Under the pieces are notes generated by a model. It saw only the letters and a program-made list of their open reading frames with translations, ran no database searches and was not told the DNA's origin. A DNA stretch of 64,000 nt from DASRDB01 sp035652815 (lineage in GTDB: Bacteria; Chloroflexota; Ktedonobacteria; Ktedonobacterales; Ktedonobacteraceae): positions 310,001 to 374,000 of the forward strand of contig DASRDB010000009.1 of NCBI GenBank assembly GCA_035652815.1. Direction: 5' to 3'. Each line of letters opens with the position of its first letter. Position 1 is the stretch's first letter. Shown in pieces: positions 42,920 to 51,795 of this stretch. A program made the translations under genes and the position numbers.

Positions 42920-45697
42920 TCAGCGCCCTCGCCTACCAGCGAGACCTGAAAAGATAGACTTGAGCAATGAAGTTCGCCCCGGGCCTTTGGCATCTACCGA
43001 ACCTTGCGCAGTCCTGGGAACAGATGTATCTGTCTGAGTCAGCACCATGGACAACTGCTCGATGGTCGGCCCGGCAAGCAGGGTGGCCGCCGAGACCTTC
43101 TTGCCCCATACCTGCTCGATACGATCGACCAGGCGAACAGCCAGCAGAGAATGCCCTCCAAGTTCGAAGAAATTATCCCGGATGCCGATGGGACGCACCC
43201 CCAGCAGCTCTTCCCAGATCTGTACAAGTTGTTGATGCACTGGTGATGTCGGAACAGCGAAGCCTTCTGCCAAATCCGACCTGCCGTTATCTGGGGCGGG
43301 AAGAGCGCGGCGATCAACCTTGCCACCTGGAGTAAGTGGAAGGGCTTCCAGCAAGACGAAGGCCGACGGAACCATGTAGTCGGGAAGTTGCTCCCGCATA
43401 AAGTGGCGCAGGTCGCTTCCAGTTAGAACAACATCGTGCCGGGGAACAACGTATGCCACCAGGCTTTTACTACCCGTCACATCCTCCCGAGCGAGTACTA
43501 ACGCTTCCTGAAGATACGGGTGCTTTCTCAGTACTGCCTCGACCTCTCCCAGTTCAACACGATAGCCGCGAATCTTCACCTGATGGTCGATGCGACCCAG
43601 AAACTCAATGTCGCCTGTGGGTAAGAAACGCGCCAGGTCTCCTGTTTTGTACAGGCGCGCACCGGGCGAGCTGCTAAATGGGTGAGGAATAAACTTCTGC
43701 GCGGTCAATTCGGGCCGATTGAGGTATCCCCTTGCCAGCCCTGCACCACCGATATAGAGTTCAGCGGGTACCCCGATGGGTACAACATTCAAGAACCTAT
43801 CCAGGAGATAGACCTGAGCGTTAGGGATTGGACGCCCAATCGGTACCGGCTGCACAGCAACACCTGCTTCCGTCGATTCTGCCACCCAATACATGGTTGC
43901 GACAATGGTTGTTTCAGTGGGGCCATATGTATTCACAAGCTGAACCGTTGAACCTACATGCTTCTGCCATACCACCACCAGTTCCGGTAAGGCAGCTTCT
44001 CCGCCGATAATCACCAGGCGCAATGCGGGGTGCAACACTAGTCCGTCAGCAACAATTTTCCTCGTCAGCTCGTGCCAGTATGCTGTTGGCAGGTCCAGCA
44101 CAGTAATCTCCCACTCCCGGCATTTCTCAAGGAACAGAGGAATCGAATCGACCATAGAGGCAGTTCGCAGGACGAGCGTCGCCCCGCGCGTCAAGCAAGT
44201 ATATATCTCTTCGGCGCTTGCATCAAAATTCAGCGTGGCAAATTGCAGCACCCGGTCGGTTGTCTTCAGGGCATAAGCAGCACCGGCTACGTGCGCGTAG
44301 TTGACTAATGATCGATGCTCGATCACGACGCCTTTCGGAGTGCCCGTTGAACCGGATGTATAGATGATATAGGCTGCATGCTCTTCCGTTACACCACTTA
44401 CCGGATTCTCCTCGCTCTCCTGGCTAATCCTCTCCCACTCCTCGTCGAGATGGACAACCTTCACCTCACGCCTGATCTCATCCATCTTGAAGTGTCTCTG
44501 CGCCAGGAGGACTGGTGCCCTTGCATCTTCGAGCATAAAGGAAAGCCGCTCAGGTGGATAGGTTGGATCGAGGGGGACATACGCTCCTCCTGCTTTGAGA
44601 ATACCCAGTAAGCTAACCATCATCTCTAAGGAACGCTCCACACAGATCCCCACCGGTACTTCTGGCCCCACACCAAGCCCTTGCAGGTAATGGGCCAGTT
44701 GATTGGCGCGCCGGTTCAGTTGCTGATAGGTCAGATACGCATCCTCGTAGACCACCGCTACAGCATCTGGAGCGTGTTCCACTTGAGCCTCGAATAGCTG
44801 GTGAATACACTTATCCTTTGGATAATCGACGGCGGTGTCATTCCATTCCACGATGAGCTGCCTCCGCTCTTCCTCCGTCAGGAGCGTTAAGGCCGAAAGG
44901 TGCCGCGCAGGATCATCAACGATGCTCTCTAACAATCTCTGCCAATGACCTGCTATCCTTGTGATAGTGGCCTTCTCAAAAAGACCTGCGTTATAACAGA
45001 AGTTCCCCTGAAATCCCTTCTCTGTATCCTGGATAGTGAGTAACAAATCCAGCATTGGGACATTTTTCACATAAGAGAGTTCGGCCTCGTTTTCCGCCGC
45101 CGGGCACTCATCAAACGCAAATACTATCTGGCATAATGGATGGAGGTTAGAATCTTGTTCTACCTGCAACGTCTCTACCAGTTGCTCAAACGGCACATTT
45201 CCGTATTCATATACCTCTGACATAGCCTCGTCTGTCTCCTTCAGAAGTTCTTTGAAGGAGAGATTTCCTGCCAGCCTGGGACGCAGTATGAGCAGGTTGG
45301 CGAAGCCATTTCTCGCTTCGCCATCCCTGACGCCCCCGTCTAACTCACGTCTTCTGCTGAGAATCCCGACGAGTAGTTCATCCTGGCCAGTATAGTGAAA
45401 GAGCAGGGTGTTAAAGGCTGCTAACAGGGTAATGAAAACACTGACACGATTTTGCTGGCTTACTGTTTTGAGTGAGGCTGTCAATTGCTGTGGTAACACG
45501 AAGAGATATTGCGCGCTTCGCGATGCTCTGGTTGAGGAGCGAGGATGATCGGCAGGCAGTTCCAGCACGGGAGGCGCATCCTCCAGCCGCCTCTTCCAAT
45601 AAGTGAGGCAATCCCCGATCACCTGCTCTCGTTGCGAACCCTGCTGCACCGCACTTGCGATGTATTGGTCCGAGAAGTTCTGAGCGTGTAAATCCAT
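42920..45697 (-). CDS. NRPS module: half condensation domain - adenylation - carrier
   Basis: 925 residues. Residues about 1-290 are only the C-terminal half of a condensation domain (LTYWKRRLEDAPPVLELPAD, HYTGQDELLVGI, FANLLILR, GNVPFEQLVETL); the catalytic HHxxxDG half is absent, not merely mutated. The adenylation domain is complete: A3 YTSGSTGTPKGV, A5 NTYGPTETT, A7 YKTGDLARF, A8 GRIDHQVKIRGYRVELGEVE, A10 PLTPGGKVDRRA. The pocket code by alignment to PheA reads D-A-E-D-I-G-T-I-V-K; substrate not assigned. The carrier domain has FFELGGHSLLAVRL. There is no thioesterase. ATG at 45695-45697 follows aagaggtttt; a TTG lies 24 bases upstream. Confidence 0.9.
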   Translation of the reverse strand: MDLHAQNFSDQYIASAVQQGSQREQVIGDCLTYWKRRLEDAPPVLELPADHPRSSTRASRSAQYLFVLPQQLTASLKTVSQQNRVSVFITLLAAFNTLLFHYTGQDELLVGILSRRRELDGGVRDGEARNGFANLLILRPRLAGNLSFKELLKETDEAMSEVYEYGNVPFEQLVETLQVEQDSNLHPLCQIVFAFDECPAAENEAELSYVKNVPMLDLLLTIQDTEKGFQGNFCYNAGLFEKATITRIAGHWQRLLESIVDDPARHLSALTLLTEEERRQLIVEWNDTAVDYPKDKCIHQLFEAQVEHAPDAVAVVYEDAYLTYQQLNRRANQLAHYLQGLGVGPEVPVGICVERSLEMMVSLLGILKAGGAYVPLDPTYPPERLSFMLEDARAPVLLAQRHFKMDEIRREVKVVHLDEEWERISQESEENPVSGVTEEHAAYIIYTSGSTGTPKGVVIEHRSLVNYAHVAGAAYALKTTDRVLQFATLNFDASAEEIYTCLTRGATLVLRTASMVDSIPLFLEKCREWEITVLDLPTAYWHELTRKIVADGLVLHPALRLVIIGGEAALPELVVVWQKHVGSTVQLVNTYGPTETTIVATMYWVAESTEAGVAVQPVPIGRPIPNAQVYLLDRFLNVVPIGVPAELYIGGAGLARGYLNRPELTAQKFIPHPFSSSPGARLYKTGDLARFLPTGDIEFLGRIDHQVKIRGYRVELGEVEAVLRKHPYLQEALVLAREDVTGSKSLVAYVVPRHDVVLTGSDLRHFMREQLPDYMVPSAFVLLEALPLTPGGKVDRRALPAPDNGRSDLAEGFAVPTSPVHQQLVQIWEELLGVRPIGIRDNFFELGGHSLLAVRLVDRIEQVWGKKVSAATLLAGPTIEQLSMVLTQTDTSVPRTAQGSVDAKGPGRTSLLKSIFSGLAGRRGR

Positions 45698-46434
45698 AAA
45701 ACCTCTTATCCAGTGGAGCAAAATAGTTTGAAGAGCTAATTCCGTATAATAGTTTACCAGGCGTCAATTGCAGGAGCAACCATAAAAGCACGAGACTTTT
45801 AAGCGGGTATTCACTCGTGGTTTTCGTGAGCAATTGTACTATAATCTCAATCGCTCCCCCGGCATAAATACGTAGGAAATCTGGGTAATTACACGTAGTA
45901 CATATATAATTGTACGTATTATTACTTACCTTAATATAAATATAGTAGTAATTTTATCTAATTTATTCCATGATTGACTATATTCATCAAATATGTTATA
46001 TTGTTGTTTGTAGATTAACTGAGATAATCAAGCGATAGCTATAGATATTCCTGCCTTATTTTTACCCTGGTTCTGGCTTTTGTGCATTTGCTCATAGATG
46101 TGTACGATAGCAGAGATTATTCAGTTGAAGAAAGCAAATGGGGGCAGAAAAACTGTAGCCAAATGAGATGAGACGTTAGTGGGTACCCCCTCACCCCTGG
46201 TCTATATCTTTTACCGAAGAAGCTCTTTGTTGAAGAAGAGCTTTGGCTCTTTATCCTTATCCCTAATCGTTTGACCCGTTCATAAAGAGCGAGCCAGCAA
46301 TTCGAGCATGTTTGCTGTCGTTCTTAATGAAGCGAAACCTCATCAAAATTTATGGAAAAAGGAATAATTCAGTTGATTATGTTTACACATCCATTTAAAG
46401 TTCATAAATAAATTACACAAAGTTTATCAAGATA
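45698..46434. other. AT-rich intergenic region upstream of NRPS and LuxR genes
   Basis: Markedly AT-rich compared with the flanks. It holds the promoters of the divergent NRPS and regulator genes; I find no missing condensation-domain half or other gene in it. Confidence 0.5.
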
Positions 46435-46463
46435 TTGAAAAAACAATAAATTTATGTTATAAC
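46435..46463 (+). promoter_or_regulatory. Promoter of the LuxR-type regulator
   Basis: TTGAAA (46435-46440), 17-base spacer, TATAAC (46458-46463); leader of about 135 bases to the ATG at 46608. Confidence 0.65.
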
Positions 46464-46607
46464 AATGTGGGGGTTAAGTTTGTGGCTGCTTATCCGGTTA
46501 AAGAAGAACGCAAACGCCATTCCTGGCTACCTCGGTCGGCCTGATATGATTTGTGAGAAATCTTGTAGAGCGTCTTCATTCAGTGTTTGTAGAAATGAGG
46601 CTCTTTC

Positions 46608-47372
46608 ATGTCTTACTTGCGTCTTGACCAGTTATCCCAGAGTAGTCTTACGGAGACGGACCCCTCGACTCCTACAGCCAGGCCGGTATCAGTGTTAGTT
46701 GTTGATGATCATGCACTGATTCGTGCTGCAATGAGCCAGTTATTGTCTTCTCAGCGCGAGATCAAGCAGGTCGTTTCCTCACAAAACTATGCTGAGGCCG
46801 AGGCGCAGGCTTCCAGACTACATCCTGATATCATCTGGCTGGATATGCATGTCGCCCACTCTGATAGTATCGCCGAGATCCATCGCTTGAGGAGACTCTC
46901 TCCCGATTCCCGCATTGTAGCGCTAGCCGATGTCGAGGACGAGCAGGAGGCATTTGCGGCGATTATGGCGGGTGCCCAGGGCTATCGCTCAAAACAAGAT
47001 ATCGATTTCGACGATATCATGTCGGTGATTCATGCCCTGTGCCGTGGAGAGTTTGTCCTGCGACCGGAATTGCTCACCCGTATGATGCAGCGCTTACGCG
47101 CTGCCGCGCTGCCGCTCTGGGGAACCGATAATGGAGTAGGTAGCCGGGTATTGTTGCGCAGCGGGGATATCAATCAACTCGTGCATTTGACGACGCGGGA
47201 ACGTGAGATACTTCAGCTCATCAGTCAGGGACTTCGGGATCGTGACATCGCCGAAGGGCTGCATATTTCAGAGAAGACCGTTCAAAAGCACGTACAGAGC
47301 ATCTTAAGCAAGCTCGGCGCGCAGAACCGCACAGAGGCCGCCTACCTCATCCTTCATCAACCGGCTTCCTGA
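46608..47372 (+). CDS. LuxR/NarL-type response regulator in the biosynthetic region
   Basis: 254 residues. Receiver domain with VLVVDDHALIRAAMSQLL, phospho-acceptor Asp in DIIWLDMHVAHSDS and Lys in GYRSKQDID. The output HTH reads LTTREREILQLISQGLRDRD with recognition helix SEKTVQKHVQSILSKLGA. No histidine kinase gene is adjacent, so it is an orphan regulator that likely controls the surrounding biosynthetic genes; this is inferred from position. It is divergent from the NRPS gene and convergent with the adenylation gene. Confidence 0.88.
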   Translation: MSYLRLDQLSQSSLTETDPSTPTARPVSVLVVDDHALIRAAMSQLLSSQREIKQVVSSQNYAEAEAQASRLHPDIIWLDMHVAHSDSIAEIHRLRRLSPDSRIVALADVEDEQEAFAAIMAGAQGYRSKQDIDFDDIMSVIHALCRGEFVLRPELLTRMMQRLRAAALPLWGTDNGVGSRVLLRSGDINQLVHLTTREREILQLISQGLRDRDIAEGLHISEKTVQKHVQSILSKLGAQNRTEAAYLILHQPAS

Positions 47373-47387
47373 GGCGGATATCAAAAG

Positions 47388-47424
47388 ACTTTTCGCCAGG
47401 TATTGACGAAAAGCCTTTTCTTTG
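47388..47424 (+). terminator. Probable terminator after the LuxR-type gene
   Basis: Short hairpin cttttcg (47389-47395) and cgaaaag (47407-47413) followed by ccttttcttt. The stem is short and AT-rich. Confidence 0.5.
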
Positions 47425-47522
47425 TATTACACCGGGGAGTGAGGAATGGCGAGTCCTTGTTTGGGGGCCATCATGGTCTTTCATGACGCTCCCCCAAATC
47501 ACGATACAGCTGCCTGCTCTAT

Positions 47523-49130
47523 TCAAGCAGAAAAACTTCTGGCGAGACTAACCCTGTCAGTCTTGCCGGTGGATGTCTTAGGTAGCACCTCACGGAACTC
47601 GATCATGTCTGGAACCATGTAGTGGGGTAACTGCTGGTGACAGAAAGAAAGTACTTCCTCGCGAGTCAGCGTGGCTCCTTCATAGAGGCTAATCACCGCG
47701 CGCAGACGATTACCGAGTACCTCGTCTGGTACAGGGAGGACTGCTACTTCCCGGATTGCCGGGTGCCCGTAAAGCACCGCCTCAATCTCCCCCAGCTCTA
47801 CCCGATACCCGCGAGTCTTAATCATGCCATCCTCGCGTCCAAGATAGAGATAATTTCCATCGGCATCCAGGGTTACGATATCCCCCGTCTTGTACATCAG
47901 TTCATGGAAATGCGGCTGGAAGGGATTGCGCATCAGCACCTTTGCCGTCTTTTCAGGATGGCCCCAGTAGCCCTGCATCAGCGAGGGCCCCCGCACATAC
48001 AGCTCACCGGATTCGCCAGGCTCCGTTACCTTCTCCCCCGCGCTGTTCACGGCGAAAATCTCAGTGTTGGCGCAGGCCTTACCGATAGGAATAGGCACCG
48101 TCCGCTCGGGGTCCAGCGGCGGCACCTCGTAGAAGGTGCAGACGTTGGTCTCTGTTGGACCATACCAGTTCAGATAGCGTGCCTGGGGCAGTGCAGTCAT
48201 CAACTGGCGCAAATACTTCACCGGAAAGACCTCGCCGGCAAAGATGATCGTTCGCAGGCAGGAGAGGTCATGGGTCGCAAGCTGGCCATAAAGCACCATG
48301 AGTGTTAGCACCGATGGTACCGAGTACCAGACGCTGATACGTTCGCGCTCGATCAGCCTGGTCAGTTGCACCGGAAAGGTCGAAGCGCCCTCGGGCACAA
48401 GGATAATCGTTGCTCCTGCCAGACAAGAGGAGAAAATATCAAAGATGGAAAGGTCAAAGTGCAAAGGCGCGTGGCTGGAGACCCGGTCATCCGCTGACAG
48501 ACCTACACAGTCCGCAGCCCAGTTCACGAATGTCAGCGAATTGCGATGGGAGATCATGACGCCCTTGGGGGTGCCGGTCGAGCCAGAGGTGTAAAGAATA
48601 TAGGCGGTATCCGTCTCGATAGCCAGGTTCTCTGGAAGGGGCGCTGTAGCGTGCGCAATGACCTCGTTCCAGGATAGCAGTGACACTCCTTGAGGTACTG
48701 GTGCTGTAGCTGGCCTCTGTTCTGGGGGCAGGTCGCAATCGACCAGTACTACTGTATCCAACGGGCAGTCATCTGGAAACATTGCTTGAATGTTAGTCGC
48801 CTTTGCGCTACTGGTCAACAGGGTGGTAATACCACTATCCCGAATGATATACGCCAGGCGTTTCACCGGCGCTCCCGGATCAAGCGGTACATAGCACGCA
48901 CCAGTTTTGAGGATCGCGAAAACACTGACCACCGAGGCGAGCGATTTAGAGACATAAATCCCAACGCGATTGCCGGGTGTCACACCCTGCGCTCGCAATA
49001 CTCCTGCCAACTGGTCCGTTAAAGCATCAAGCTCTGCATAGGAAAGAGTGTGTTCATTAAAGATTACCGCTGTTTTATCCGGGATGCGACGGGCACTCGC
49101 TACGAGCAATTGATGGAGTACGTAAGCCAT
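47523..49130 (-). CDS. Stand-alone proline-type adenylation enzyme (PltF/CloN4-like)
   Basis: Activates an amino acid as AMP ester and loads it on a carrier protein; 535 residues with no carrier or condensation domain attached. A3 YTSGSTGTPKGVMIS, A5 NWYGPTETNV, A7 YKTGDIVTL, A8 GREDGMIKTRGYRVELGEIE, A10 PKTSTGKTDR with the catalytic Lys. Aligning with PheA gives a pocket D-L-F-Y-I-A-W-V-C-K, close to D-L-L-Y-L-A-L-V-C-K known for L-proline enzymes of pyrrole pathways. The dehydrogenase gene ends 44 bases upstream of it. ATG at 49128-49130 follows gaggaggagtgact. Partner carrier is probably the gene at 58128. Confidence 0.85.
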   Translation of the reverse strand: MAYVLHQLLVASARRIPDKTAVIFNEHTLSYAELDALTDQLAGVLRAQGVTPGNRVGIYVSKSLASVVSVFAILKTGACYVPLDPGAPVKRLAYIIRDSGITTLLTSSAKATNIQAMFPDDCPLDTVVLVDCDLPPEQRPATAPVPQGVSLLSWNEVIAHATAPLPENLAIETDTAYILYTSGSTGTPKGVMISHRNSLTFVNWAADCVGLSADDRVSSHAPLHFDLSIFDIFSSCLAGATIILVPEGASTFPVQLTRLIERERISVWYSVPSVLTLMVLYGQLATHDLSCLRTIIFAGEVFPVKYLRQLMTALPQARYLNWYGPTETNVCTFYEVPPLDPERTVPIPIGKACANTEIFAVNSAGEKVTEPGESGELYVRGPSLMQGYWGHPEKTAKVLMRNPFQPHFHELMYKTGDIVTLDADGNYLYLGREDGMIKTRGYRVELGEIEAVLYGHPAIREVAVLPVPDEVLGNRLRAVISLYEGATLTREEVLSFCHQQLPHYMVPDMIEFREVLPKTSTGKTDRVSLARSFSA

Positions 49131-49174
49131 AGTCACTCCTCCTCATTCGACATCTACTTCCAGCCTGGAAGATT

Positions 49175-50320
49175 TCAAAGGCCGAGGGTACGCGCGATAA
49201 TCATGCGTTGGATCTCCGATGTACCAGAATAGATCGTCCCGGCTACCGAATCGCGCAAGTCGCGTTCGATTTCAGATTCCGTCATATACCCGAAGGCACC
49301 ATGAATCTGGATAGCGTCAAGGCTTGACTGTACCCAGGCTTCGCTGGTAAAAACCTTCGCTGCGGCCGCCTCAGCTGTGGCTGATTTGCCCTGTTGTTTG
49401 AGCCAGGCGACTTTGTAGATCAGCAAGCGGGCCGTCTCAAGTCGCAGATACATATCGGCAACCTTGTTGGAGACACTTTGGAATTTGCCGATTGCTTGCC
49501 CAAACTGCTTGCGCTCCTGCGCGTAACGTATGCAGGCCTCCAACTGGCGCTGCATTGCGCCGACAGCGCTGGCGAGAATGCAACTCCGTTCCCACTCCAT
49601 CGATGAGTTGAAGATTGCCAGCCCAGCGCCTTCTTTGCCCAGCCGGTGTTCTACGGGCACTTCGCAGTCAGTAAGAATGATCTCTCCCATTGGTGAGGTG
49701 CGCAGGCCCATTTTATCGAGGCCACGACTCACGGTAAAACCTGGCGTGCCTTTCTCCACGAGAAAAGCACAGGCACCGGCGAAGCCGTGACCGGGGTTGA
49801 GCGAGGCAAAAACGAGGACAACATCGGCGACCGGTGCATTGGTGATGTAGAGCTTGGTGCCGTTGAGAATGTAGCGGTCTCCACGACGCTCTGCTCGCGT
49901 GCGCATACTGAAGGCATCAGAGCCGGAGTCTGGCTCTGTCATGGCATGTACTCCAATCAGATCACCGGAGACCAGGCCGGGCAGATAAGCCCTCTGCTGC
50001 GCAGGAGTACCGAACTTCAGCAGGGGTAGTTCGATACTCCACATTTGCGCATTGAGCGAGAAGATGAGCCCATTGTCGCGGCAGGCATAGCCGAGCCCCT
50101 CCATCACCAGCACAGTCGTTAGAATATCAGCTTCGCTGCCCCCGAATTCCTCGGGAATTGGCAAGCCCTGAATCCCAAAACGAGCACACGCGCGCCAGGC
50201 ATCACGTGAAAACTCGCCTGCGCGTTCGCGCTCACGCAGCTGGTGGTTCAACTCTTTGCTGGCGAACTCGATGGCTGAGGCCTTCAACGCAAGCTGATCT
50301 GGACTGAATGAGAGGTCCAT
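49175..50320 (-). CDS. Acyl-CoA-dehydrogenase-like flavoprotein, probable L-prolyl-S-carrier dehydrogenase (PltE/CloN3-like)
   Basis: FAD enzyme, 381 residues, full ACAD fold: N-terminal helices, HAMTEPDSGSDAFSMRTRAE and LNGTKLYITNAPVADVVLVF in the beta domain, RKQFGQAIGKFQSVSNKVAD and IHGAFGYMTESEIERDLRD in the C-terminal helices. The usual catalytic Glu of 'YEGT' is Ser (IYSGTSEIQR); a Glu in MEWERSCILAS lies where isovaleryl-CoA dehydrogenase keeps its base. Next to a proline adenylation gene it is expected to oxidise prolyl thioester to pyrrole-2-carboxyl thioester. ATG at 50318-50320 follows aggatttgagc. Confidence 0.82.
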   Translation of the reverse strand: MDLSFSPDQLALKASAIEFASKELNHQLRERERAGEFSRDAWRACARFGIQGLPIPEEFGGSEADILTTVLVMEGLGYACRDNGLIFSLNAQMWSIELPLLKFGTPAQQRAYLPGLVSGDLIGVHAMTEPDSGSDAFSMRTRAERRGDRYILNGTKLYITNAPVADVVLVFASLNPGHGFAGACAFLVEKGTPGFTVSRGLDKMGLRTSPMGEIILTDCEVPVEHRLGKEGAGLAIFNSSMEWERSCILASAVGAMQRQLEACIRYAQERKQFGQAIGKFQSVSNKVADMYLRLETARLLIYKVAWLKQQGKSATAEAAAAKVFTSEAWVQSSLDAIQIHGAFGYMTESEIERDLRDSVAGTIYSGTSEIQRMIIARTLGL

Positions 50321-50746
50321 GCTCAAATCCTATCTCTGTAGAGCCTATAAATTACAGGACAAGTTTAGCATCAATAAACACACTCTAACAACCATAGAAA
50401 CAGGTACGTAATTCACTATGAGCGCTTCCCATCTTAGTCCGCAAAAGCCTGCCCGATGCTCTGGCATACCATCCTATTCCTCCCTACGTCTTTCCCCACC
50501 CATGAAGATAGAGGTACTCATATTCCCGCCTGGAGTTCCTACCTAGAGGTGCTCAGGAAAAATTTTCGCACTTTTCCGCATGTTCACCGTCTAAGACTAT
50601 GCTACAGTCTTGTAGTATTGGGAGAACCAAAAACACGGTGCAAGTGAAAGCATGTAACGAGATCAAGGACATCGTCTGGTAGGCTTCCTGCAGGCAGCTG
50701 TTTCAATCGACGCCAATCGGCCAGGGAGCGTGGAGGACAAGACAAC
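50321..50746. other. Divergent promoter region, dehydrogenase / glycosyltransferase
   Basis: 426 bases separating the minus-strand dehydrogenase-adenylation operon from the plus-strand glycosyltransferase. No gene seen; promoters for both directions must lie here but I cannot place them firmly. Confidence 0.35.
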
Positions 50747-51568
50747 ATGGAGATAGTATCCGAGGGGGCGATATCGAGCCTGGCAGTCCATCGCGGCGCT
50801 CGCGTTAGCATCGTTATCCCGGCCCACAACGAAGCCGAGAACCTGCCCCATCTACTGCCGCGCCTGCCCACCTGGGTGCATGAAGTGATCCTGGTCAATG
50901 ATCACTCCACTGATGAGACCGAGGCGGTCGCCCGGAGCCTGCTGCCGGACATCCGCCTCGTCCACACGCAGAGCGGGCGAGGCAAGGGGGCGGCCTTGCA
51001 AACGGGCTTTGCCGCAGCGCAAGGCGAAATCATCGTGATGATGGATGCCGATGGCTCCAGCGACCCCGACGAACTGCCGCGCTTTGTCGAGGCGCTACTA
51101 GCCGGGGCCTACCTGGCTAAAGGGTCGCGCTTCCTGACCGGAGGGGGTAGTTCAGATATCACACCCCTGCGCCGGTTGGGCAGCCAGATACTGATCGGGG
51201 TGGCCAACCGGCTGTTTGGAGTGCGCTTCACCGACATGTTCTGTGGCCTCAATGCCTTCTGGAAAGACTGCCTCTCGTACTTTGAGGTGGACTGCCCGGG
51301 CTTTGAGATCGAAGCGCTGCTGCATCTGCGCATTTGCAAGGCCAACCTGCTGATCGTAGAGGTACCCAGTTTCGAGCATGCCCGCTTACACGGCGTCAGC
51401 AAGTTTCGCACCTTTCGCGATGGCTGGCGGGTATTCAAGATGATCGTGCGGGAACGGCTCAATGGCCGCTCCGTCATCCGACCGGTCACAAGGCCGCATC
51501 CTGCTCCGATCGAGGAGGGGGCCTGGACAGGGCTGGCTGTTCCAGGGCACCTTGGGGCCGCGCAATAA
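50747..51568 (+). CDS. Family 2 glycosyltransferase (DPM1/polyprenyl-phosphate type)
   Basis: 273 residues, soluble GT-A fold. VSIVIPAHNEAENLPHLLPR at the N-terminus, nucleotide region GRGKGAALQTGFAAAQGEI, DxD-like MMDADGSSDPDELPRF, then TDMFCGLNAFWKDCL and a C-terminal domain without membrane helices. This pattern fits dolichyl/undecaprenyl-phosphate mannosyl- or glucosyltransferases. It precedes two secreted-protein genes on the same strand. Whether it belongs to the pyrrole product or to envelope synthesis is open. Confidence 0.85.
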   Translation: MEIVSEGAISSLAVHRGARVSIVIPAHNEAENLPHLLPRLPTWVHEVILVNDHSTDETEAVARSLLPDIRLVHTQSGRGKGAALQTGFAAAQGEIIVMMDADGSSDPDELPRFVEALLAGAYLAKGSRFLTGGGSSDITPLRRLGSQILIGVANRLFGVRFTDMFCGLNAFWKDCLSYFEVDCPGFEIEALLHLRICKANLLIVEVPSFEHARLHGVSKFRTFRDGWRVFKMIVRERLNGRSVIRPVTRPHPAPIEEGAWTGLAVPGHLGAAQ

Positions 51569-51613
51569 GCCGCTCTGTCAGGAGCGCAAGCGTTATCAAG
51601 CAGAAGGAGAAGC

Positions 51614-51661
51614 ATGAAAGGCTGGTTTCTCAAGTTGAAACCTCTTTTCCTCCGAAAATAG
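51614..51661 (+). CDS. Possible 15-residue peptide
   Basis: ATG preceded by agaaggagaagc opens a 15-codon frame MKGWFLKLKPLFLRK ending TAG. The ribosome site is strong and the peptide is cationic and hydrophobic, but such short frames arise by chance. Confidence 0.25.
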   Translation: MKGWFLKLKPLFLRK

Positions 51662-51795
51662 CGGCCATAATCGAATTATTTGCGAAATGGAGGAACACCC
51701 GGAAGGTTCCTCCGTTTCGCACGCGCAGAGCAAACCGAATTATCTCAAGCAGAGACTAATCCCGGTCAATGCCTCTAGAAAAAAGGAGCCGACTT

